Origin: Flavobacteriaceae bacterium UBA7684
Lineage (GTDB): Bacteria; Bacteroidota; Bacteroidia; Flavobacteriales; Flavobacteriaceae
Assembly: GCA_002482885.1 (NCBI GenBank)
Contig: DLGW01000007.1
Span: 1 to 29,849 of the forward strand
DNA: 29,849 nucleotides
Direction of reading: 5' to 3'
The notes under the pieces are model-generated. The model was not told the origin of the DNA. It saw only the letters and a program-made list of their open reading frames with translations, and did no database searches. Below, piece after piece: positions 1 to 7,625 of this stretch; position 1 is the first letter of the stretch, and each line of letters begins with the position of its first letter. The position numbers and the translations under genes are program-made.

Positions 1-20
1 ACCAACTGAGCTATCGAGTC
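1..20 (-). tRNA. 5' end of a second tRNA gene, cut by the window edge (probably tRNA-Lys)
   Basis: These 20 bases are identical to 105-124, the 5' acceptor arm and D-arm start of the complete tRNA-Lys next door. A second tRNA therefore begins here and runs off the left edge. It lies 31 bp downstream of the complete tRNA on the same strand, so both are probably cut from one transcript. The anticodon is outside the window; calling it Lys is inference from the identical 5' part. Confidence 0.7.
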
Positions 21-51
21 TTGCAAATCAAACGATATAAATAAAAAAAAG

Positions 52-124
52 TGACCCGACTGGGGCTCGAACCCAGGACCCCAACATTAAAAGTGTTGTG
101 CTCTACCAACTGAGCTATCGAGTC
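52..124 (-). tRNA. tRNA-Lys, anticodon TTT
   Basis: On the minus strand this 73-nt gene folds as a full cloverleaf. The acceptor stem is GACTCGA with TCGGGTC and discriminator A. The D-arm contains AGCTCAGTTGGTAGAGC, and the T-arm carries the GGTTCGA core. The anticodon stem is CAACA/TGTTG around a CTTTTAA loop, giving anticodon TTT, which reads AAA/AAG lysine codons. CCA is not encoded, so it must be added after transcription. A promoter lies just upstream at 151-182. Confidence 0.95.
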
Positions 125-150
125 TTTTATTTATTCGCTGAACGCGGGTG

Positions 151-182
151 CAAATATATAATCTTATCTTTTATATTTCAAA
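151..182 (-). promoter_or_regulatory. Bacteroidota-type promoter of the tRNA-Lys genes
   Basis: Read on the minus strand, TTTG (182-179) and TATATTTG (158-151) are separated by 20 bp. They match the Bacteroidota -33 TTTG and -7 TAnnTTTG elements at an accepted spacing. Transcription would start near 147, about 23 nt before the tRNA. This is the best-formed two-element promoter in the window. It was not tested experimentally. Confidence 0.6.
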
Positions 183-194
183 CCATTTTTATTA

Positions 195-202
195 TAAATT
201 TG
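195..202 (+). promoter_or_regulatory. Possible -7 element for aroK
   Basis: TAAATTTG followed by C fits TAnnTTTG. It would start a transcript near 206 with a leader of about 47 nt before the aroK ATG. No good -33 TTTG is seen at the right distance, so the call rests on one element. It would be divergent from the tRNA promoter. Confidence 0.35.
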
Positions 203-253
203 CTTTTTTATTTTTCAAAAATATAATCCGCTTATTTATAGGCTTTTATTGTT

Positions 254-772
254 ATGAGTAAAGTAGTTTTATTGGGTTACATGGGGTCGGGAAAGTCTAC
301 AATTGCTAAATTATTAGCTCAGGAGACTCATAATCAAGCGTATGATTTGGATGCAATCATAGAAAAAGAACAAAAGCAGACCATTAAAGAAATCTTTGCT
401 AATAAAGGGGAGATACATTTTAGAAAACTAGAATCAGATACTTTAAAAAGTTTTTTAAACGAATACACAGATTTTATTTTAAGTCTAGGTGGTGGAACAC
501 CGTGTTATGGCAATAATTTAGAAATCATCAAACAACCCAATATTCAATTTTTTTATTTGAATGCTTCGGTAAATGAATTGTTTAAAAGATTAAATTCCGA
601 AAAAATCAACAGACCCTTAATTGCCAATTTAAACGACGAGGAATTAAAAGAGTTTATTGCGAAACATCTTTTTGAAAGAAATGTATTTTATAAGCAGGCC
701 AAATACATTATTAATGTAGATGGTAAGTCTCCAAAAGAAATTGTGTCAGAAATTAAAAAACATTTAGTTTAA
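254..772 (+). CDS. aroK: Shikimate kinase
   Basis: Shikimate kinase phosphorylates shikimate at the 3-hydroxyl with ATP in the pathway to chorismate and aromatic amino acids. It is cytoplasmic. The 172-residue length is normal for the family. Visible motifs are the Walker A loop GYMGSGKST (residues 8-16), the substrate-binding DLD near residues 31-33, FRKLE with Arg57, the GGGT loop at 79-82, and an NRPL lid arginine near residue 118. The ATG start sits directly before the beta strand leading into the P-loop, as in the family. The 3' end overlaps the convergent phosphoribosyltransferase gene by 9 bp, so neither gene has a private terminator at that junction. Substrate binding residues and length make gluconate kinase or another small kinase unlikely. 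Confidence 0.96.
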   Translation: MSKVVLLGYMGSGKSTIAKLLAQETHNQAYDLDAIIEKEQKQTIKEIFANKGEIHFRKLESDTLKSFLNEYTDFILSLGGGTPCYGNNLEIIKQPNIQFFYLNASVNELFKRLNSEKINRPLIANLNDEELKEFIAKHLFERNVFYKQAKYIINVDGKSPKEIVSEIKKHLV

Positions 773-1261
773 ATAAGCCAGACTTTCTTTTTCATCAAAC
801 ACTACAGTTACTTTTTCTAATAAAGAAGTAGATAAAGAAATACCTTTAAAGTCTGTTTTTATAGGATATCTTTTGTGATTTCGGTCTACTAAAACAGCTG
901 TTTTAAACTTAGTAGTGGGCACGTCCAAAAAGTGTTTTACGCCATAAATTAAAGCCCTGCCTGAATTTAAAACATCATCTACTAAAACCAAACCTTTGTT
1001 ACTGTAGGCAGTTGCGGGTATGGAAGTGGTAACGGTTCCTAAAGGATTGTCTTTATCCATAAAAACTTCGCAACGGCTAATTTTAATGTCGGATATTTTT
1101 TCTAATTCATCGGCAATTTTGTTCGCAAAAACATAACCGCCAGACGAAATACCTGCAATTACTATATCCGTGTCATCTATAAAAGTTTCGTATATCTGAT
1201 AAGCGATTCTACGAATTTTATGTTCTATTTGTTGATGAGAAAGTATGATTTTTTTATCCAC
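764..1261 (-). CDS. Phosphoribosyltransferase-family protein (type I PRTase fold)
   Basis: The PRPP-binding loop LVLVDDVLNSGRAL lies near residues 91-104, and an AGISSGG segment earlier matches the first PRTase loop. The fold is that of PyrR/hypoxanthine-type PRTases, but the base substrate cannot be read from sequence; it could be a PyrR-like regulator or a purine-salvage enzyme. I prefer the GTG start at 1261 (165 residues) over the TTG at 1279 (171 residues). The TTG lies inside a good -7 element, TATATTTG at 1284-1277, and the family, as I recall it, begins close to the IILSHQQIEHK segment. It sits downstream of the S4-domain gene on the same strand, separated by a 7-bp repeat tract, and overlaps aroK tail to tail. 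Start choice is inference. Confidence 0.8.
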   Translation of the reverse strand: MDKKIILSHQQIEHKIRRIAYQIYETFIDDTDIVIAGISSGGYVFANKIADELEKISDIKISRCEVFMDKDNPLGTVTTSIPATAYSNKGLVLVDDVLNSGRALIYGVKHFLDVPTTKFKTAVLVDRNHKRYPIKTDFKGISLSTSLLEKVTVVFDEKESLAYLN

Positions 1262-1276
1262 GGCTTTAATTTTTTT

Positions 1277-1284
1277 CAAATATA
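1277..1284 (-). promoter_or_regulatory. -7 element of the phosphoribosyltransferase gene
   Basis: On the minus strand this is TATATTTG, a perfect TAnnTTTG and the same octamer as in the tRNA promoter. A TTTG at 1303-1300 is 15 bp away, shorter than usual for a -33 partner. Transcription would start near 1273. It overlaps the upstream TTG candidate start codon, which supports the GTG at 1261. Confidence 0.4.
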
Positions 1285-1297
1285 TTAATTTAATTAA

Positions 1298-1346
1298 GTC
1301 AAAGGTCGAAAGTCAAAAGTCGAAAGTTTCTAAGATCTAACGTCTA
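1298..1346. repeat. Seven degenerate 7-bp tandem repeats
   Basis: The plus strand reads as seven consecutive heptamers: GTCAAAG, GTCGAAA, GTCAAAA, GTCGAAA, GTTTCTA, AGATCTA, ACGTCTA. The first four are nearly identical and the last three drift. The tract fills most of the gap between the S4-domain gene and the phosphoribosyltransferase gene. Two other 7-bp tracts with different unit sequences lie at 27876-27899 and 29825-29845. Function unknown. Confidence 0.8.
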
Positions 1347-1353
1347 TAATCCT

Positions 1354-1740
1354 TTAATCTTCGTCAAAATCCCAATTTTCCACTTCGTAATCTTCTAAAT
1401 CTCTGCGGTCTTTTTTGGTGGGTCTACCAGTACCTCTTTCTCGGTAATGAGCGGAAGCACTTTTTAAGTTGGCTAATTTAAGCAACTCTTCGGGTGTAGT
1501 TTGGTCTATTCTGTATAAATCCACTAGTTGAGCACCTACGCGACTAGGGGGAATTTCTAATACTTTTAACTTATAATTAATCTGGTCTTTACGAACGGTA
1601 ATTACATCTCCATTAACTAATGATTTAGAAGGTTTTACTTTTTGATCTCCTACGGATATTTGTCCTTTATTACAAGCTTCAGTAGCCATATTTCGGGTTT
1701 TAAAATACCGAACACACCACAAATATTTATCAATTCTCAT
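1354..1740 (-). CDS. S4-domain RNA-binding protein (Hsp15/HslR-like)
   Basis: The first 60 residues form an S4 RNA-binding domain: MRIDKYLWCVRYFKTRNMA, then the NKGQISVG turn and a VKPSKSLVNGDVI segment. The 128-residue length and the basic-then-acidic tail fit the Hsp15 family, which in E. coli binds 50S subunits carrying stalled nascent chains. The C-terminal part has an RERGTGRPTKKDRRDL segment typical of the family and ends in an acidic stretch. The ATG start directly precedes the conserved RIDKYLW motif. It is divergent from the FKBP lipoprotein gene and lies upstream of the phosphoribosyltransferase gene. Ribosome rescue in this organism is inferred from homology. Confidence 0.88.
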   Translation of the reverse strand: MRIDKYLWCVRYFKTRNMATEACNKGQISVGDQKVKPSKSLVNGDVITVRKDQINYKLKVLEIPPSRVGAQLVDLYRIDQTTPEELLKLANLKSASAHYRERGTGRPTKKDRRDLEDYEVENWDFDED

Positions 1741-1768
1741 AGGTCATAACTAAAGGTTAATTATAGTT

Positions 1769-1776
1769 CAAAAATA
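1769..1776 (-). promoter_or_regulatory. Possible -7 element for the S4-domain gene
   Basis: On the minus strand this reads TATTTTTG, a TAnnTTTG match 29 bp before the ATG. No clear -33 TTTG stands at the right distance. On the plus strand of the same 79-bp gap, TATCTTG at 1788-1794 is a weaker candidate for the FKBP gene, one T short of consensus. Confidence 0.35.
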
Positions 1777-1819
1777 AATCAAATTTGTATCTTGCGGAGC
1801 AAATTTTTAAAAGATTACC

Positions 1820-2752
1820 ATGTTTAAAAAGCTTATAGTTTTTATAGTTTTGTTTGGATTTGTTGTTTCTTGTAAAAAAGATGACGACGACAATGTAATA
1901 CAATTAAGAGACAGAAATGAACAATTTGTTACCGATAGTATCTCAATTGCTAATTTTTTAGATTCACATTATGTTGAAGTAGATACCGAGCTTAATGTCA
2001 CTTTTGAAAAATTAACGGACGGAGACGGAAAAGAGTCTGTTAGAAAACAAAAAACATATCCTTTACAACATCATATGGCAACTGTTGATGGGGTAAATTA
2101 TAAAATATATTTTTTAAAAATTAGAGAAGGATCCAAAATCAATCCAACACCATTAGATTCTGTATTAGTTTCTTACAAAGGAAATTTATTGGATAAAACT
2201 CGATTTGATTGGCGCCCAAATCCTTTTTGGACTTCTGCTTTAATATCTGGATCTATTAATACTAATATATTTTCTACCAAAGGGCCAAGATATATTTTAC
2301 CAGAATTTAAATCAGGTGATTTTATCGAAAATTCAGACGGTACTCTAACTTATAATAATTTTGGAGTAGGAGTTATGTTTTTGCCTTCTGGTTTAGCCTA
2401 TTTCCAAAATAGTATTCAGGGCATTTCTGCATACACACCCATAATTGTCACCTTTAATTTATATGCAGTTAAATTCCGAGATCATGATTTGGACTTAGTT
2501 TTAACTCAAGAAGAAGATTTGAATTCTAATAATGATTATACCGATGATGATACCGACGTAGATGGCAAACCAAATTATTTAGATGCAGATGATGATGGAG
2601 ATGGAATTCCAACTAAGAACGAAGTCGCAATAACTATTGTTGAAGAAAAAACGATTATAGATTTTAAAATTGATGATAATAAAAATGGAGTTCCAAATTA
2701 TTTAGATAAAGAAGACATCAAAGAATACAATAAAGAAGAAACAACAGAATAG
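1820..2752 (+). CDS. FKBP-type peptidyl-prolyl isomerase-like lipoprotein with acidic repeats
   Basis: A lipoprotein signal ends at the lipobox FVVSC, with Cys18 as the lipidated residue. It is followed by KKDDDD, which fits the lipoprotein export signal that sends lipoproteins to the cell surface in Flavobacteriaceae/Capnocytophaga (Lys followed by acidic residues). The central region (about residues 75-220) has the FKBP pattern: PTPLDSVLVSYKGNLLD, a later FGVGVMFLPSGLAYF segment, and ITPI-like YTPIIVTFNLYAVK. The C-terminal 80 residues hold Asp/Asn-rich repeats such as DADDDGDGIPT, resembling thrombospondin type 3 calcium-binding repeats. Isomerase activity is not certain, as the catalytic pocket residues are hard to place. 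The gene is 27 bp upstream of ung on the same strand. Confidence 0.75.
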   Translation: MFKKLIVFIVLFGFVVSCKKDDDDNVIQLRDRNEQFVTDSISIANFLDSHYVEVDTELNVTFEKLTDGDGKESVRKQKTYPLQHHMATVDGVNYKIYFLKIREGSKINPTPLDSVLVSYKGNLLDKTRFDWRPNPFWTSALISGSINTNIFSTKGPRYILPEFKSGDFIENSDGTLTYNNFGVGVMFLPSGLAYFQNSIQGISAYTPIIVTFNLYAVKFRDHDLDLVLTQEEDLNSNNDYTDDDTDVDGKPNYLDADDDGDGIPTKNEVAITIVEEKTIIDFKIDDNKNGVPNYLDKEDIKEYNKEETTE

Positions 2753-2779
2753 AATTTATCTTCTCTGAACATTCTAATA

Positions 2780-3439
2780 ATGAATTTAAAAAACGATTGG
2801 AAGAGGATATTAGAAAAAGAATTTCAAGAATCGTATTTTTTGAATTTGATGACTTTTGTTAATCAAGAATACAAAACCAAAAAATGCTATCCTCCAAAAG
2901 ATTTGATTTTTGAAGCATTTAACCAATGTTCTTTTGAAGAGGTAAAAGTGGTTATTATAGGTCAAGATCCTTATCATGGATTTGGACAAGCTCACGGATT
3001 GTGTTTTTCAGTTAATGATGGAGTAAAAATGCCACCATCATTAGTTAATATTTTTAAAGAATTAGAAAAAGATTTAAAAATACCCATAGCCATTTCTGGA
3101 AATTTAGAACGTTGGGCTAAACAAGGGGTACTGTTATTGAATTCGATTTTAACGGTTGAAGAAGGAAATGCAGGAGGACATCAAAATCAAGGGTGGGAAC
3201 AATTTACCGATGCCGTGATTGATTTAATTGCTCAACAAAAATCGTCAGTTGTATTTTTATTATGGGGAAACTATGCTCATCAAAAAGGAAAAAAAATAGA
3301 CAGAAAACGACATTTGGTATTAGAAGCTGGACATCCGTCACCATTAAGCGCTAACAGAGGACTTTGGTTTGGAAATCAACATTTTAGTAAAACTAATATA
3401 TATTTAAAAGAAAATCATTTAACAACAATAGACTGGTAA
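2780..3439 (+). CDS. ung: Uracil-DNA glycosylase (family 1)
   Basis: This enzyme removes uracil from DNA by cleaving the N-glycosidic bond, starting base-excision repair of deaminated cytosine or misincorporated dUMP. The family-1 signatures are complete. The water-activating loop GQDPYHG lies at residues 61-67 with catalytic Asp63. The uracil-stacking LCFSV segment is followed by PPSLVNIFKE, then LLLN, and the HPSPLS loop carries His185. The 219-residue length is standard. The ATG at 2780 places the conserved WKRILEKEF helix right at the N terminus. It sits between the FKBP lipoprotein and the first parvulin gene, with gaps of 27 bp on each side, so it may be cotranscribed although its role is unrelated. 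Confidence 0.97.
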   Translation: MNLKNDWKRILEKEFQESYFLNLMTFVNQEYKTKKCYPPKDLIFEAFNQCSFEEVKVVIIGQDPYHGFGQAHGLCFSVNDGVKMPPSLVNIFKELEKDLKIPIAISGNLERWAKQGVLLLNSILTVEEGNAGGHQNQGWEQFTDAVIDLIAQQKSSVVFLLWGNYAHQKGKKIDRKRHLVLEAGHPSPLSANRGLWFGNQHFSKTNIYLKENHLTTIDW

Positions 3440-3466
3440 TTCATATTTAAATTAAATTTTACAACT

Positions 3467-5422
3467 ATGAGAATAATAAGTACATGTATCTTTTTATTGG
3501 TTAGTATTTTAAGTTGGTCGCAAAATAACAATCAACAAGCATTGTTTACGATTGATGGCAAACCCTATTCTTCAGAAGAATTTGTACGCGTTTACAAAAA
3601 AAATCTAGATTTAGTTAAAGACGAATCTCAAAGAAACGTAAACCAATACTTAGATTTGTTTATTAATTACAAGCTAAAAGTAACTAAAGCACATCAATTG
3701 GGTTTACATGAAACTGCTAAATATAAATCAGAATTACAATCTTATAGAAATCAATTAGCTAAAGGATATCAAACGGATAAAAAAGTAACCGAAGAATTGG
3801 TTCAAGAAGCTTATAATAGAATGAAATTCGAAATTAAAGCTTCGCATATATTAATTAGAAGTGACTTAAATGATTCCCCAGCAGATACTTTAAAAGCTTA
3901 TAACAAGCTGTTAGATATTAAAAAAAGAATTGAAAAAGGAGAAGATTTTGCTATTGTCGCTCAACAGCATTCAGAAGATCCATCAGCAAAAACAAATAGT
4001 GGAAACTTAGGGTATTTTTCTGCATTTAAAATGGTTTACCCGTTTGAAAGTGCTGCCTACAATACGCCAATTCATCAAGTTTCTAAAATAATCAGAACTC
4101 GTTTTGGATATCACATCATTAAAGTACACGATTTAAGACCAACTCGTGGAGAAATTGAAGTAGCTCATATCATGCTTTTTAAGCCTAATGATTCTATAAA
4201 AGATATTAACGGCATAAAGATTTTTGAAATTTTTAAGAAGTTTAAACAAGGAGAAAACTTTGAAACTTTAGCAAAAACCTATTCAGAAGACAAGGGAAGT
4301 TCTGAAAAAGGAGGCAAATTAGAGATTTTTGGTTCTGGTGATATTGGTTCAGAAATTTTCGAAGAAAAGTCATTTAAATTAGAAAATCCGGGCGATTATT
4401 CTACACCATTTGAATCAGAGTTTGGTTTTCATATTGTAAAATTGATAAAAAAACATCCTTTAAAATCTTTAGAAGAATTAAGAAAAGAAATTGAACGTAA
4501 AATTGGTTCTGATGACCGTTCTATTTTTATCAGAAAATCTTTTACAGAAGGATTAAGAAGTAAATACAAAATAGTAGAAAATCAGAAAAACGTTAAAAAA
4601 TTAAGCACATTAGTAGATGACCGTTTATATGATAACAAATGGGAATTGCCTAAAAAAGAAAAAGAATTAGAAGCAGAATTATTTTCGTTAGATAAAAATA
4701 AAGTGAGCACTAAAGAGTTTTTAGAGTATTTAAATGCTCAACAAAAATCAAAAAATGCCAATCAAATTAAACCTGTTTCGGAATTGGTTAAATTCCATTT
4801 AAGCAAATTTAAAGACGAGCGTTTAACTTTATATCATAATCAAAATTTAGAAAAAGAAAATCCTGAATTTGACATAGTGATGAATGAATACAAAGAAGGC
4901 ATTTTGTTGTTTGATTTAATGGAAAAAGAAATTTGGAATAAAGCCAAAACAGACACCATTGGTTTAAAGTCATTTTACGATTTAAATAAAGAAAACTATA
5001 AATGGAACGATAGATACGAAGTGCAAATTGCTTCTTCTACCGATAAAAAAGTAATCGAAAGTGTAAAAAAATATCTAAAGTCTAATAAAGACGAAGCTTT
5101 CATCAAAGAAAAAATCAATAAGAATAACAAAATTAATGTAATGTTCGAAAATGGTGTTTTTGAAAAAGAAAGTCCTAAATTACCTTTAAATTATACTTTT
5201 ACTAAGGGATTATCCGAAGTAATTTCGAATGAGAATTATTTTTATGTAATTAACGGAAAGAATTTTTTACCAGCTGAACCTAAAGCTTTTTCAGAAGTAA
5301 AAGGAAAAGTAATTAGTGATTATCAGCAATATTTAGAGTCTAATTGGATTCAAAAATTAAAAGAAGAATTTAAAGTAGAAGTAAATCAATCTGAATTTGA
5401 ACGCATAAAAAAACAACTATAA
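3467..5422 (+). CDS. Periplasmic peptidyl-prolyl isomerase with two parvulin domains
   Basis: The protein is a periplasmic foldase/chaperone of the parvulin (PpiC/SurA) family, expected to help outer-membrane protein folding. A signal peptide of about 19 residues ends in SWSQ. An alpha-helical chaperone-like segment (about 30-115) is followed by two parvulin domains at about 121-222 and 229-328. Each carries the family landmarks: ASHILI or VAHIMLF at the start, SEDP or SEDKG, GNLGYF or GGKLEIF, and FGYHIIKV or FGFHIVKL at the end. The remaining 320 residues are lysine/glutamate-rich with no domain I recognise. At 651 residues it is longer than E. coli SurA (about 430) but, from memory, typical for the Bacteroidota version. 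Its stop codon directly abuts the start of the next gene. Confidence 0.9.
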   Translation: MRIISTCIFLLVSILSWSQNNNQQALFTIDGKPYSSEEFVRVYKKNLDLVKDESQRNVNQYLDLFINYKLKVTKAHQLGLHETAKYKSELQSYRNQLAKGYQTDKKVTEELVQEAYNRMKFEIKASHILIRSDLNDSPADTLKAYNKLLDIKKRIEKGEDFAIVAQQHSEDPSAKTNSGNLGYFSAFKMVYPFESAAYNTPIHQVSKIIRTRFGYHIIKVHDLRPTRGEIEVAHIMLFKPNDSIKDINGIKIFEIFKKFKQGENFETLAKTYSEDKGSSEKGGKLEIFGSGDIGSEIFEEKSFKLENPGDYSTPFESEFGFHIVKLIKKHPLKSLEELRKEIERKIGSDDRSIFIRKSFTEGLRSKYKIVENQKNVKKLSTLVDDRLYDNKWELPKKEKELEAELFSLDKNKVSTKEFLEYLNAQQKSKNANQIKPVSELVKFHLSKFKDERLTLYHNQNLEKENPEFDIVMNEYKEGILLFDLMEKEIWNKAKTDTIGLKSFYDLNKENYKWNDRYEVQIASSTDKKVIESVKKYLKSNKDEAFIKEKINKNNKINVMFENGVFEKESPKLPLNYTFTKGLSEVISNENYFYVINGKNFLPAEPKAFSEVKGKVISDYQQYLESNWIQKLKEEFKVEVNQSEFERIKKQL

Positions 5423-6271
5423 ATGGTAAAATGCCTTAGTTTATTTTTTATTGTTTTGATTTTGTGGTCTTGTGGTGAGTCTCCCGAAAAAAAGGATGGA
5501 GCTATTGCAAGGGTAGGCGATAATTATTTATACGTAAAGGATATTCAAGATTTAATTGATGAAGAAACCTCTCCCGAAGACAGTATTCAGATAGTTACAA
5601 ATTATGTTAACCGTTGGGCTTCAAAATACATTTTAATGGAGGCTGCCGATAAAAACATCGGAGGAGATTCCAAAGTAGAATTGGATAAATTAGTAGAACA
5701 ATATAAAATGGATTTATATACTAATTTGTATTTAGAAAAATTAGTTGCCAAATCATTAGATACCACCGTTGCCGAAGAGGAAATTAAAAATTTATATAAC
5801 GACACTAAAGATTATTTTAGATTAAATTCTAAATTGGTAAAACTTAGATTTTTAGTTTTACAACAAGATCACCCCAAATATGAATTAATTCGAAGTAAGT
5901 TTTTAAGTTTTTCTAAAAAGGACAAAGTTTATTTAGAATCTATTGGAATACAACTTAAACAATTCGCTTTAAATGACGATGTTTGGGTAGAGGCCAATAC
6001 GCTATATAAAAAATTCCCTTTCTTAACTCCAGAAAATGCTGCTGAATATTTGATTTCAGGGAAAACAACTCAAAGCAAAGATTCTTTATACACCTATTTA
6101 ATTAAAGTAAATCAGGTGTTAGATAAAGGAGAAATTAGTCCTTTTGAATACCAAAAAAACACCATAAAGGATATTATTCTAAACAAAAGAAAATTAGAAC
6201 TTGTTAAACAATTTGAAAAAGAAATCACCGACAATGCTATTAAAAATGAAAAGTTTGAAATATATAAGTAA
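5423..6271 (+). CDS. SurA-N-like lipoprotein without a parvulin domain
   Basis: A lipoprotein signal ends at LWSC (Cys17). The residues after it (GESPEKK) do not form the acidic surface-export motif, so the protein probably stays on the periplasmic face. The segment AIARVGDNYLYVKDIQDLI, followed by a helical region, resembles the N-terminal chaperone module of SurA/PpiC proteins. No parvulin landmarks (HILI, GGxLG, FGYHI) are present in its 282 residues. It is the middle of three linked genes: the start immediately follows the upstream stop, and the next gene begins 26 bp inside it. This tight packing suggests one mRNA with translational coupling. A chaperone or partner role for the flanking foldases is inference. 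Confidence 0.78.
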   Translation: MVKCLSLFFIVLILWSCGESPEKKDGAIARVGDNYLYVKDIQDLIDEETSPEDSIQIVTNYVNRWASKYILMEAADKNIGGDSKVELDKLVEQYKMDLYTNLYLEKLVAKSLDTTVAEEEIKNLYNDTKDYFRLNSKLVKLRFLVLQQDHPKYELIRSKFLSFSKKDKVYLESIGIQLKQFALNDDVWVEANTLYKKFPFLTPENAAEYLISGKTTQSKDSLYTYLIKVNQVLDKGEISPFEYQKNTIKDIILNKRKLELVKQFEKEITDNAIKNEKFEIYK

Positions 6272-7622
6272 TTACCTATTCCTGTTCGCTGTGTTACTAT
6301 TTGGTGAATCCATACATGCACAAGAAACCACAACAGCTCCAAAAAGAATTGATGGAGTAGTAGCTGTTGTTGGGGATTTTTTAATATTAGATTCAGATAT
6401 AGATAAAACCTATATTGAATTGCAAAGTCAAGGAACCTCTATAAAAGATATTAATAGATGTGAATTATTAGGAAAATTATTAGAAGATAAATTGTATGCT
6501 CACCAAGCCATTCAAGACAGTATTCCGTTGCCCGATACCGAGATTAAAGGAGTAATGGACAACCAAATTAATTATATGGTAGAACAACTAGGTTCTATGG
6601 AAAAAGTAGTAAAATACTTTAAAAAATCTACCGAAGAAGAACTTAAAACGGATTTATATGACATCATAAAAATCAATAAGTTAGCAGGTAAAATGCAAGA
6701 AAAAATTGTAAGCAGTGTAGAAATCACACCCGAAGAAGTAAGAACGTTCTTTAAAAGCATACCTACCGAAGATTTACCCACTTTTGGAGCAGAGTTAGAA
6801 TTGGCACAAATCGTAATTAAACCTAAAGTTCCAGAAGCTGAAAAACAAAAAGTAATTACTCGATTAAAGGAAATCAAAAAAGACGTTCAAGAAAACGGTT
6901 CTAGTTTTTACAGTAAAGCCGTTTTATATTCCCAAGATCCAGGTTCCCGTTCCAGTGGAGGATATTATAAAATGGATAAAAAAACGCCATTTGTAAAAGA
7001 ATTTAAAGATGTAGCTTTTAGTTTAAACGAAGGAGAAATATCAGAACCTTTTGAAACGGATTTTGGATATCATATTATATATGTAGAAAAAATCAGAGGT
7101 CAAGAATTAGATTTAAGACACATTTTGCTAATACCAAGCACGCCTAACGAATCCTTAAAAGAAGCCAAACAAGAAATTGATTTGATCAGAAAAAGAATCT
7201 TAGATAAAGAAATCAGTTTTGAAGAAGCGGCTAGAAATTTTTCTCACGAAAAAGAAACCAAAAATAATGGGGGAGTGCTCATCAATCCTAAAACTTTTGA
7301 TACTCGATTTGAATTAACTAAAATGGATCCGTCTTTATATAGTATGGTTTCTAACTTAAAAGCCGGAGAGGTTACTTTACCTATGATGGATGAAGACCGA
7401 TCAGGAAGAAAATCATACAAAATAATTATGGTAACTAAAAGTGTTCCTGAACACACCGCTAATTACGCCAAAGACTACACAAAAATTAAAGAATTAGCTT
7501 TAAAAGAAAAGCAACTGAAAGCCATTACCAAATGGTCTTCAACCAAAATAAACGACACTTATATTAAAATCAACGGAGAATACAGAAATTGTACTTTTAC
7601 GAACAACTGGTTAAAAAAATAA
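6246..7622 (+). CDS. surA: SurA-like periplasmic chaperone/peptidyl-prolyl isomerase
   Basis: This is the family member closest in layout to E. coli SurA. It has a signal peptide ending near SIHAQ (about residue 26), a SurA N-terminal chaperone domain (about 34-175, starting RIDGVVAVVGDFLILDSDI), and two parvulin domains at about 182-283 and 288-397. Landmarks include SQDPGSRSSGGYY, FGYHIIYV and LRHILL. SurA escorts outer-membrane beta-barrel proteins to the BAM complex. I use the ATG at 6246 (458 residues) because it directly precedes a basic n-region and hydrophobic core. The in-frame ATG at 6201 would add 15 residues and spoil the signal peptide. The start lies 26 bp inside the preceding gene. 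A MoxR gene follows 3 bp after the stop. Confidence 0.9.
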   Translation: MKSLKYISNYLFLFAVLLFGESIHAQETTTAPKRIDGVVAVVGDFLILDSDIDKTYIELQSQGTSIKDINRCELLGKLLEDKLYAHQAIQDSIPLPDTEIKGVMDNQINYMVEQLGSMEKVVKYFKKSTEEELKTDLYDIIKINKLAGKMQEKIVSSVEITPEEVRTFFKSIPTEDLPTFGAELELAQIVIKPKVPEAEKQKVITRLKEIKKDVQENGSSFYSKAVLYSQDPGSRSSGGYYKMDKKTPFVKEFKDVAFSLNEGEISEPFETDFGYHIIYVEKIRGQELDLRHILLIPSTPNESLKEAKQEIDLIRKRILDKEISFEEAARNFSHEKETKNNGGVLINPKTFDTRFELTKMDPSLYSMVSNLKAGEVTLPMMDEDRSGRKSYKIIMVTKSVPEHTANYAKDYTKIKELALKEKQLKAITKWSSTKINDTYIKINGEYRNCTFTNNWLKK

Positions 7623-7625
7623 ATA

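Noticed and set aside
6201..6245. Longer start for the surA-like gene at 6201
   Set aside because: It adds a lysine-rich extension before the signal peptide and lengthens the overlap with the upstream gene from 26 to 71 bp.
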